Source: Clostridium sp. (GTDB lineage Bacteria > Bacillota > Clostridia > Clostridiales > Clostridiaceae). Taken from it: a stretch of 64,000 nt of DNA. The notes under the pieces are model-generated. The model saw only the letters and a program-made list of their open reading frames with translations, was not told the origin of the DNA and did not search any database. A program made the position numbers and the translations under genes. Where the stretch lies: the NCBI RefSeq assembly GCF_029267215.1, contig NZ_JARIDH010000019.1, positions 62,001 to 126,000 of the forward strand, written 5' to 3'. Below, in pieces: positions 26,897 through 34,332 of the stretch; the stretch's first letter is position 1, and each line of letters starts with the position of its first letter.

Positions 26897-28777
26897 CTAT
26901 ATTTTCTCCCTATTAAATTCTATTCTTATATTAGTACCTACCTGTTTTATTGAAGAGATCTTCATTTTACCGTTTTGTAATTCTACTAGGTTCTTAACTA
27001 TATATAATCCAATACCAGTACTCTTGTTTTTTATTCCACTGTCACTTTTATTTCCTTTATAATACCTTAAGCATGCATTTTTTAAAAACTCTTCATCCAT
27101 CCCTTCTCCAGTATCACTAAACTCAATAATCACCTTATTTTCATTTCCTTTTATATTTACAGCTATACCCCCATACTCTGTATGTTTTATTGAATTTGAA
27201 ATAAGATTTATAACTATTCTCTGTATAAACTCATAATCGCATTTAACATATAGCTCTTCTTCATTTGTATCAAAAATATATCCTAAATTCTTATCTTTTA
27301 TATATTCAGATAGCTTGTCTATGAATTCTTCAATCAATGCTACTATGTTATAAATTTGAAGATTAGGTTTTAAGTAATTATAATCAATCTTAGAAGAATC
27401 AATTAAATTATTGGCTAACCTCATTAAAATCATACAATTTTCTTTATTAACTTGGTTATAATAATCTATTTTTTCAAAATCAGAACTATCTAACATCTTT
27501 CTTTGCAATTGAGAAGAGGTATAAATAACATTTATGGGAGTTTTTAGATCGTGAGATATACTAGATAAAAAATCATTTTTTATCTGCTCTTCTAAAGTTT
27601 CTTTATTTAAATCTGCTTTTATCTTCTCAGATTTTTTAAATTCAGTAATATTCTTCAAAGATATTATTAATTTATCCCTTGTTTCTGCTAATATTTCTAT
27701 ATCCCAAAAAATTTCATAATCATTTATTTTAAGAGAAGCAACTCCAGATTTCGTTAATAAAAACTTTTCTTTATTCTTAACTTCTACCAAATCAAAAATA
27801 TTTTTATTTATTATTTTCCTTTTATCACTTACTCTCATTTCTTTTACAAATTCTTTATTTGTAGTAAAAATTCTAAAATTACTTTTGTTTAAAATTATTA
27901 TTGAAGTTGGAAGGTTTTCTAAAAAATCCTTAAAATAAGTTTCCTTACTTCTTATTTCCATATTAAACTTTTTAAACTCCCTATTACTTTCCTCCATACG
28001 CTCACTTAAAATACTAATCTTATTATTTCTATGTATCATTTTATTGTTTAAAAAGTTATAAGGTCTTCTTATTAACATTTCTGAAGTACTAATATATATT
28101 AAATAATATGACCCTATTTTTAATATATCTGTAATTAATAATATCCATGTAAAACCTGATGTAAAAGTTAAAAAATCCAGTATTATTAATAATAGGTTTG
28201 TTAATAATAATATTTTCACATGATTTAAAAACTTATTCTTTACTAATTTAATATCTTTTATTTCCAAAAGTATTATTATAATAAAGAATATAGAAGCTCC
28301 CCAAAACATGTAAATATCCCTAATAAACAAACATACTAATCCTATAAGTATTATAGAAAATATTTTCCATTTTTTAATAAATTCTCTTCTTTTAAAGCTT
28401 ACAACTAAAAATAAAGAGTATATACTCTCAAGTATTAAAGAAATAGCTACACTTTTAAGTTTTACATACTCAATCATATTATCTTTATAACGCCCTAAAA
28501 CTAAATATGTTAGAGTATAAAATTTTAATAAAGCAATGATTAATAACAATAAAATTATAACTTTAAATATATTTTTATTTGAAAACTTAAAAATAGTTGT
28601 TACTACAAACATTATAGTGAATATAAGTATTGTTTCTATTAATGTTGATATATTTAATGCAACATATGGATTTAATAAGTATATAAAAACTAAACATAAA
28701 CACATTATTAAGAATCTATTTTTAAATTCTAAAACTTTGTCCAACTTTAAATATATGTATTCCTCAAAATACTCCAA
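26897..28777 (-). CDS. Membrane sensor histidine kinase (first of an adjacent pair)
   Basis: The 626-residue kinase shares its plan with the next gene: about eight membrane helices (residues 17-245), coiled coil, PAS domain (about 275-385), His409 in SHDLKTP, N-box VINLISNSIKH, G1 box DTGEGMD and G2 box STGIGLYIV. All catalytic boxes look intact. The signal and the partner response regulator are unknown. The start is TTG at 28777, seven bases after AAGGGGTG. The stop codon abuts the second kinase, and similar layout suggests the pair arose by duplication. Confidence 0.88.
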   Translation of the reverse strand: MEYFEEYIYLKLDKVLEFKNRFLIMCLCLVFIYLLNPYVALNISTLIETILIFTIMFVVTTIFKFSNKNIFKVIILLLLIIALLKFYTLTYLVLGRYKDNMIEYVKLKSVAISLILESIYSLFLVVSFKRREFIKKWKIFSIILIGLVCLFIRDIYMFWGASIFFIIIILLEIKDIKLVKNKFLNHVKILLLTNLLLIILDFLTFTSGFTWILLITDILKIGSYYLIYISTSEMLIRRPYNFLNNKMIHRNNKISILSERMEESNREFKKFNMEIRSKETYFKDFLENLPTSIIILNKSNFRIFTTNKEFVKEMRVSDKRKIINKNIFDLVEVKNKEKFLLTKSGVASLKINDYEIFWDIEILAETRDKLIISLKNITEFKKSEKIKADLNKETLEEQIKNDFLSSISHDLKTPINVIYTSSQLQRKMLDSSDFEKIDYYNQVNKENCMILMRLANNLIDSSKIDYNYLKPNLQIYNIVALIEEFIDKLSEYIKDKNLGYIFDTNEEELYVKCDYEFIQRIVINLISNSIKHTEYGGIAVNIKGNENKVIIEFSDTGEGMDEEFLKNACLRYYKGNKSDSGIKNKSTGIGLYIVKNLVELQNGKMKISSIKQVGTNIRIEFNREKI

Positions 28778-28883
28778 AGTAATTCACCCCTTTAAATATC
28801 CCATACAACTATACATTATCATAAACCTTATATAAATTTATTTATCTTTTTGTAAATATTTTTCATTTATTGTAAATTAATAT

Positions 28884-28926
28884 AAAAAAAAAAATAGAAA
28901 TTAGCTTTTACTAATTTCTATTTTTT
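28884..28926 (-). terminator. Terminator overlapping the end of the TPR gene
   Basis: On the reverse strand AATAGAAATTAG pairs with CTAATTTCTATT, followed by a run of ten T. The stop codon of the TPR gene is inside the stem. It isolates the kinase pair from read-through. Confidence 0.85.
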
Positions 28927-29842
28927 CTACAAATTCTTTAAATTTTTTATTCTCCCTAACATAAGCTAAATCATTATCTTTATTTATATATTTCATAAAG
29001 TCAGGATAATATTCTAAAGCTTTTATTAAATCATCTACTGCACTCTCTAAATCTTCTCCTAATAAGGCTTTAAAGCAACTTCTATTATAAAATAAGAAAT
29101 GATTTTCTGGATTAAACCTTAAACCTAAAGAAAGAATCTCTATTCCTTTTTTTAGATTTTCCTCTTCTTTATATATAACTGCTAAATTCAAAAACGTAAA
29201 TGGATATCCAAAGTTTTTCTTCATTGATTTATCATAAAAATTTTTTGCCTTATCAAATAGATTTAACTTCTTATATATAACGCCCATATTAAATAAGGCT
29301 AAATAATGTTCTCCATCAATTTGAAGTGCTTTAGAAAACATTCTATAAGCATCCTGAAGCATCTCTCTCTCTTCATATATTGACCCTAAATTTATGTGAG
29401 CCCAGAAATCCTCAGGACATACTTCTATTGTTTGTTTATAATATTTTATAGCCTCTTCTTTATCTCCTAAATTATCTAAGGCATTGGCTAAGAAAAATAA
29501 TGCTCTATCATATAGTGGATTAATATCTAATGCTTTTTTATAAAGCTCCACAGCTACCCTATAATTTTCTGCTTCATCATATATAACAGCTAATCCATAA
29601 TATGCTCTCACTTCAAAATTATTAACTTTTAAAGCTTCTTTATACTTTTCCTTAGCTTTTTCACTTTCTCCAAGTTCATCAAACATAAGAGCTATGCTTA
29701 TTATTAAATCTATATCTTTTTCATCTTCAAGTAATTCCTCAGCTCTTAAATAAAAATTTAATGCCTTTATTAAATTTCCTTCATCGTGAGCCTTATCCCC
29801 ATTTCTTATATACTTATCTATCACTCTATAATCAACGCTCAT
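28901..29842 (-). CDS. Cytoplasmic TPR-repeat protein
   Basis: A 313-residue protein made almost wholly of tetratricopeptide repeats, about eight 34-residue units. Examples are YYGLAVIYDEAENYRVAVEL, FFLANALDNLGDKEEAIKYY and INLGSIYEEREMLQDAYRMF, with the canonical W/L-G-Y-A-P-like spacing. No signal peptide or enzyme domain is seen. Such proteins act as protein-binding scaffolds. The gene is monocistronic, ending in an overlapping terminator. Confidence 0.82.
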   Translation of the reverse strand: MSVDYRVIDKYIRNGDKAHDEGNLIKALNFYLRAEELLEDEKDIDLIISIALMFDELGESEKAKEKYKEALKVNNFEVRAYYGLAVIYDEAENYRVAVELYKKALDINPLYDRALFFLANALDNLGDKEEAIKYYKQTIEVCPEDFWAHINLGSIYEEREMLQDAYRMFSKALQIDGEHYLALFNMGVIYKKLNLFDKAKNFYDKSMKKNFGYPFTFLNLAVIYKEEENLKKGIEILSLGLRFNPENHFLFYNRSCFKALLGEDLESAVDDLIKALEYYPDFMKYINKDNDLAYVRENKKFKEFVEKIEISKS

Positions 29843-29880
29843 ACTCTACCTACTTTTCCAAAATATTTTGTATTAAATAT

Positions 29881-29907
29881 AAAAAGAGTGTATTAAAATA
29901 CACTCTT
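29881..29907 (-). terminator. Terminator after the hydrolase gene
   Basis: On the reverse strand AAGAGTGTATT pairs with AATACACTCTT and runs into TTTTAT, 23 bases after the hydrolase stop codon. Confidence 0.8.
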
Positions 29908-29929
29908 AAACCATAATTATATATATCTT

Positions 29930-30850
29930 TTAAATCTTTTTCAACATCCACTCAATTGTGTCATTCATAACCTCTTCTTTATTTTTTTCATTTAACATTT
30001 CATGCCTACCATCTTTATATAACTTATAAACTACTTCCTTAACCCCATATTTTTTAAGCTTATCACTTAAATTCACTATACCTTTTCCAAAATTACCTAC
30101 AGGGTCACACTCTCCTGCAAAAATATATATTGGCATATCCTTATTTATTTTTTTCATATTTTTATCCTTATGTATGCTTTTTACCCCTCTTATTAAATCA
30201 TAATAAAATGAGGTAGAACATATAAAACCATATTTCTCATTTTCAATATATTTATCAACTTCTTCTTCAACACTGCAAAGCCAATCAAAATTTGTTCTAG
30301 TAGGCTCAAATTTTTTATTATATCCCCCAAAAATAAGTTTATCCATAAGCTTACTTTTATATTTTCTTCCTTTTAATTTCATTTCTAAATCAGCTATTTT
30401 TTCACCTAAAGGAGCTAATTTGTCTGGCTCTCCATTAGTTCCTGATAATACTAAAATATCTATAAGTTCTCCATGTTCTTGTACAAGCCTTTGACTTACA
30501 AAAGATCCCATACTATGTCCAACTAATATTATCTTATATCCTTTATGTCTTTTTCTAGAAGATTCAATAAACTCCTTAGCATCTCTAATTAGCCAATCAA
30601 AGCCTTCACAATCAGCAATATAACCTAAATCCTCTTTATTCTTTGCTGTAAAACCGTGTCCTCTATGATCATGGGCATAAACTAAAAAGCCTTCATTAAC
30701 AAGTTTCTCTGCAAATTCATCATATCTAACAGCATCTTCAGTCATGCCATGTAATATATGAACCACTGCTTTATATTCTTCTCCACTACTCCATTTATAT
30801 GCTTGTAAATTTTTCCCTTCGCTATCTTTAAATATAAAACTCTCCCTCAT
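29930..30850 (-). CDS. Alpha/beta hydrolase, lysophospholipase/monoacylglycerol lipase type
   Basis: The 306-residue enzyme has the oxyanion motif HGMTED, the DHRGHG segment typical of monoglyceride lipases and lysophospholipase PldB, the nucleophile Ser113 in GHSMGS, a candidate Asp in GECDPVGNFG and the catalytic His in DGRHEMLNE. No signal peptide is present, so it acts in the cytoplasm. The ATG at 30850 is nine bases after AAGGAG; an in-frame TTG at 30859 abuts that site. The true substrate is unknown. Confidence 0.85.
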   Translation of the reverse strand: MRESFIFKDSEGKNLQAYKWSSGEEYKAVVHILHGMTEDAVRYDEFAEKLVNEGFLVYAHDHRGHGFTAKNKEDLGYIADCEGFDWLIRDAKEFIESSRKRHKGYKIILVGHSMGSFVSQRLVQEHGELIDILVLSGTNGEPDKLAPLGEKIADLEMKLKGRKYKSKLMDKLIFGGYNKKFEPTRTNFDWLCSVEEEVDKYIENEKYGFICSTSFYYDLIRGVKSIHKDKNMKKINKDMPIYIFAGECDPVGNFGKGIVNLSDKLKKYGVKEVVYKLYKDGRHEMLNEKNKEEVMNDTIEWMLKKI

Positions 30851-30979
30851 AATACTCAACTCCTTTTTTAGACTATACAGTACAAATTGTCTTTAATAAT
30901 ACCATACGCCTAAATCAAAACAGTTTAAATATAAATAATATTTAATTTACTAATTCTTATATATCTCTTAATACTTTAT

Positions 30980-31567
30980 TCATATATCGTTATTTTCTAA
31001 ATATTTTTCAAACTTTCTTTCCCAAAATACTCCTCTAGCCTTATCAATCTGAAAAACATATTCAAAAAAAGGTTCAAGCTCCTTTCTTTTATAAAGCCCT
31101 TTAAAAAGATGTCTAGGATAAACGACTTTCTTTTTATAATTATTTTTAGGATCTATTATCTTTAAAGTAAAATCCTTTTGAATGAAAATATCCTTACATC
31201 TAATATCTATCCTTTTAAATCTTAATTTTTCAAAATCTAATATCATATTATAAAGCTCTTCACAAAGTTTTCTATTTAGTTTTTTTCTTCTTAAATATTT
31301 ATCTAGACGAACCCCATCAACATATTCTCTAATCATATATCTCTCACCAATTTCATGAAGCTTTGGGAAAAATCTAGACTTACTAACCCTCTTCATTATG
31401 CCACATTCATCTTTACACACACTATTTTTTCTAAATATCTTAATAACTTTATTTTCACCTAATAAAAATACAACTCCATTATGCCCTTCCCCTACAAACT
31501 CACTTTCCCTAAAACACTTCTCTAATTCATCACTAAAATTAACACTATAATCAAAGTTTTTACTCAT
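30980..31567 (-). CDS. Small protein-kinase-like protein (YrzF-like)
   Basis: A 195-residue compact kinase fold. It has a glycine loop GEGHNGVVF near residue 26, the ATP lysine in VIKIF, the hinge-like IREYVDGVRLDKYL, a catalytic-loop equivalent RIDIRCKDIFI and a metal-binding Asp in LKIIDPKNN. The shape is like bacterial YrzF/RIO-type kinases; length is close to the minimal kinase. Targets are unknown and activity is not proven. ATG at 31567 follows AAAGGGA. A shared terminator lies between it and tRNA-Leu. Confidence 0.7.
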   Translation of the reverse strand: MSKNFDYSVNFSDELEKCFRESEFVGEGHNGVVFLLGENKVIKIFRKNSVCKDECGIMKRVSKSRFFPKLHEIGERYMIREYVDGVRLDKYLRRKKLNRKLCEELYNMILDFEKLRFKRIDIRCKDIFIQKDFTLKIIDPKNNYKKKVVYPRHLFKGLYKRKELEPFFEYVFQIDKARGVFWERKFEKYLENNDI

Positions 31568-31688
31568 ATATAATCCCTTTTAAAATTAATATCACTATAT
31601 TATACAAAAATTTAAATAAAAAAATACCCCCCCTTATAAGCTTAACTTTTATACTTAAGTTTATTTATGATATTCTTAAAATTTAAAT

Positions 31689-31735
31689 AAAAAAACTCCT
31701 TAGAATTATTTTAAGTTAATTCTAAGGAGTTTTTA
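31689..31735. terminator. Long hairpin terminator next to tRNA-Leu
   Basis: A stem of about 17 pairs (AAAACTCCTTAGAATTA with TAATTCTAAGGAGTTTT) lies directly beyond the 3' end of the tRNA gene. Read on the reverse strand it ends the tRNA transcript; T-rich flanks occur on both strands. Confidence 0.85.
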
Positions 31736-31737
31736 TT

Positions 31738-31822
31738 TGGTACAGATAGCGGGATTTGAACCCGCACACTTTAAAAGTAATACCCCCTCAAGATACCGTG
31801 TCTGCCATTTCACCATATCTGC
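31738..31822 (-). tRNA. tRNA-Leu (anticodon GAG)
   Basis: The 85-base gene on the reverse strand folds as a class II tRNA. The acceptor stem GCAGATA pairs with TATCTGT (one G-U pair), the T-arm is GCGGG-TTCAAAT-CCCGC, and the anticodon loop TTGAGGG gives GAG, which reads CUC and CUU leucine codons. The long variable arm ACTTTTAAAGT and the genomically encoded CCA end are present. Confidence 0.95.
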
Positions 31823-31866
31823 ATATAAAAATTTAACAATATATTTATACGCAAAATATTTTTTAA

Positions 31867-32982
31867 TTATTCCTTATATTTTTGAAAAGCTAATAATGCA
31901 TTTAAATTATCAAAGGAATACACACTATTATTTTTTTCATCTCCAAAACCACCATATAATAAACTTTCCTTATTATCTATTTGGTAGTATTTTAATTTGT
32001 CTATTGCCTTGTTGAATAATTTTTCATCCCCAATATGATTAGCTATTAAAGCAACATTTGCATATATTGAAGGTGATTCTATTTTAGATGTAGGTTCTCC
32101 ACTTTTAGAATCATAGGTTGCAACTAAAAATCCATCTTTTTTAAAATTATCTTTTATCCATTTAATTGATGCCTCTTCATTTTCATTAGCTTCAATTCTA
32201 TTTAAAATAACAATTGTTGATAACAATAAATCTATATTTTTATCTTCATCATACTTTTTTGTATCTTCATAAAATACTTTTCTATATAGTGGAACTTCAC
32301 TTGAAACTTTTCCATTCTCTATTATTAAGTTAGACTTTTTATAAACTTCATTCCACTTAGGATCTAGTTGACCAAGCAACTTCATTACTGGTAAGTCTAA
32401 ATAACATAAGGTTGTTGTATTACCTTTTCCGTACTCATCTATGTAATCAACTAAAGTTCCATTTTCTTCTGCATGTTTTAATAATGAATTAGCTATGTTT
32501 ACAGCATAGAACTTATAATAAAAATTACCCCATCTATTATTAGCTAAAAGTAAAGCTTTAATTATTCTAAGTTCATCAATTGTTGCTGAAGAACTTGAAT
32601 TTTTATCTCCATCTTTTCTCCAGCTTATAAGTCCATTTTTAAGTCTCATTTTTTTAACAATATCAAAATTATTATCAAATAACTCTTTCTTATCAGCATT
32701 TACTGCATAAAGCATTATAAGCCCTTCTGATTCTGATAAAACAGAGTGCCCCTTTGTTATATCTCCCTCTGAATTCTTATCTAAATAGTTTGTATATATT
32801 CCATATCCTGATTTACTTAAATTAGACTCTATAAAATTTAAAAGCTTTTCCTCTTCTGGGGGGTTAAAATTATCACTCCAATTTACATTCATATGTACTG
32901 ACTTAAAATATTCTCTATTAACTCCTACAAAAACTATTCCTATAACTAAAATTATACTAACTATTATCAAAAACCTCTTCAA
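31867..32982 (-). CDS. Glycoside hydrolase family 8-like secreted protein
   Basis: The 371-residue protein has an N-terminal signal anchor (residues 4-23) and an alpha/alpha-barrel-like domain. GH8-type segments include SESEGLIMLYAV near residue 83 and SATIDELRIIKALLLA near residue 131, positions where GH8 cellulases and chitosanases carry catalytic Glu and Asp. It may cut a beta-1,4-linked polysaccharide at the cell surface; the substrate is not known. TTG at 32982 follows AGGAGG. The short C-terminus ends close to tRNA-Leu on the same strand. Confidence 0.68.
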   Translation of the reverse strand: MKRFLIIVSIILVIGIVFVGVNREYFKSVHMNVNWSDNFNPPEEEKLLNFIESNLSKSGYGIYTNYLDKNSEGDITKGHSVLSESEGLIMLYAVNADKKELFDNNFDIVKKMRLKNGLISWRKDGDKNSSSSATIDELRIIKALLLANNRWGNFYYKFYAVNIANSLLKHAEENGTLVDYIDEYGKGNTTTLCYLDLPVMKLLGQLDPKWNEVYKKSNLIIENGKVSSEVPLYRKVFYEDTKKYDEDKNIDLLLSTIVILNRIEANENEEASIKWIKDNFKKDGFLVATYDSKSGEPTSKIESPSIYANVALIANHIGDEKLFNKAIDKLKYYQIDNKESLLYGGFGDEKNNSVYSFDNLNALLAFQKYKE

Positions 32983-33041
32983 ACATTATCTCCTCCTAAA
33001 ACACTAAAGTCTCCTATGTTTTATATCTACTAAAAAATAAT

Positions 33042-33152
33042 TGAGCTATATCAAAATAACTTTTAATAAAACTTATGAACAAATCTGAAAGAATACCTAG
33101 TAATTCTAAGAATATATTTGTAAGTTTTATTATTAAGTTTTGATACAGCCCA
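33042..33152. repeat. 111-base imperfect palindrome between slt and the GH8-like gene
   Basis: GAGCTATATCAAAA (33043-33056) is the near-complement of TTTTGATACAGCCC (33138-33151). Pairing continues inward for about 45 bases with small mismatches, for example AATAAAACTTA with TAAGTTTTATT. On the reverse strand it is followed by ATTATTTTTTAG, so it may end the polA-coaE-slt transcript. It is much larger than a normal terminator. Confidence 0.6.
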
Positions 33153-33163
33153 ATTAAATTTAA

Positions 33164-33709
33164 TTAAGTATAAAGTGATTTATAAATATTAAAATAAACA
33201 TTCACCTTTTTTACATATTTATCAGTTTCTTTAAAAGGTATATAAGTAAGATTCTTCCCATCATTTGAATGTTCAGTACTCTTTAACCACTCATTAACTC
33301 TCCCTCTTCCTGCATTATAAGCAGCAATAACTAAGTCCCAATTGTGGAATTCACTATATAAGTTATTTAAATACCAACATCCAAATCTAATATTAACATC
33401 TGGTTCATTTAAAAGCTTTGGATCAAAATCCTCTATTCCCTGTTTTTTAGCTATCCATTTTCCAGTTGAAGAAGTTATTTGCATAAGACCTCTTGCATCC
33501 TTATTAGATTTAGCTTCCTCATTGAAATTACTTTCTGCTTTCATTACTGATAATACAAAATACGGATCTAATTTATACTCTTCACTATATCTTTCAACAT
33601 AATTCATATACTTAAGCGGAAATATAACACTCTTTAGTATATAAGTACTACCTAAAAACAATAAATATATGGCTAATAAAAAAATTATAAGCCTTATAAT
33701 TTTTTTCAT
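33164..33709 (-). CDS. Lytic transglycosylase, Slt/GH23 family
   Basis: The 181-residue protein has an N-terminal membrane anchor (residues 5-28) and a GH23 domain that cleaves peptidoglycan glycan strands with 1,6-anhydro ends. The catalytic Glu59 is in MKAESNFN, followed by ARGLMQI and the AAYNAGRG motif near residue 130. It is a minimal secreted transglycosylase, similar to Bacillus YjbJ/CwlQ-like enzymes. ATG follows TAGGAGAG, ten bases after the coaE stop codon, making polA-coaE-slt an operon. Confidence 0.9.
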   Translation of the reverse strand: MKKIIRLIIFLLAIYLLFLGSTYILKSVIFPLKYMNYVERYSEEYKLDPYFVLSVMKAESNFNEEAKSNKDARGLMQITSSTGKWIAKKQGIEDFDPKLLNEPDVNIRFGCWYLNNLYSEFHNWDLVIAAYNAGRGRVNEWLKSTEHSNDGKNLTYIPFKETDKYVKKVNVYFNIYKSLYT

Positions 33710-33718
33710 ATAACTCTC

Positions 33719-34318
33719 CTATTTATATAAATTAAAAAACTCTATCAAATCATCTACCTGTTCCTTGGTTTTAATTAAATTGCCACTATTATCAATTATG
33801 AAATTAGCATATTCTTTTTTTCTATCTAAACTTAACTGAGAATTTATTCTATTTATAGCCTCAGCCTTACTTAGTTTATCTCTAAATCCTATTCTTTCGA
33901 TCTGACTATTTTTATCAACCCAAACTAAAACAACCATATCCATGTCTTTATGCATATCATTCTCTATTAATGTTGCACCATCAACAATTGCTATCTTTTC
34001 ACCTGATTTTTCTAGTTCATTAATCTTCATAGCAATCTCTTCTTTTATATAAGGCATTATAATTTCCTCATACTTAATTCTTTCCTTTGGAAACCTAAAA
34101 ATATGATTTCCAAACTCTCTTCTTCTAAAATCACCTCTCCAATCAAAGAAATGCCCTCCAAAAGTGGATCTCACTCTTAAAAGTATATCAGGATATTTTT
34201 CTAACACCTCTCTAGCAATAATATCTGCATCAATAATTTTTATTCCTGCATCTTTTATCATAGATGATATAGTGCTTTTACCAGAACATATTCCTCCAGT
34301 AAGCCCTACTTTAATCAT
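33719..34318 (-). CDS. coaE: Dephospho-CoA kinase
   Basis: A 199-residue kinase that carries out the last step of coenzyme A synthesis. The P-loop GGICSGKST is at residues 8-16; the conserved DAD/IIDADIIAREV and the VDGATLIE segment follow. It is 15 bases after polA and ten before the transglycosylase gene. ATG follows AGGGAGG. Confidence 0.94.
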   Translation of the reverse strand: MIKVGLTGGICSGKSTISSMIKDAGIKIIDADIIAREVLEKYPDILLRVRSTFGGHFFDWRGDFRRREFGNHIFRFPKERIKYEEIIMPYIKEEIAMKINELEKSGEKIAIVDGATLIENDMHKDMDMVVLVWVDKNSQIERIGFRDKLSKAEAINRINSQLSLDRKKEYANFIIDNSGNLIKTKEQVDDLIEFFNLYK

Positions 34319-34332
34319 AACAAAATCCTCCC

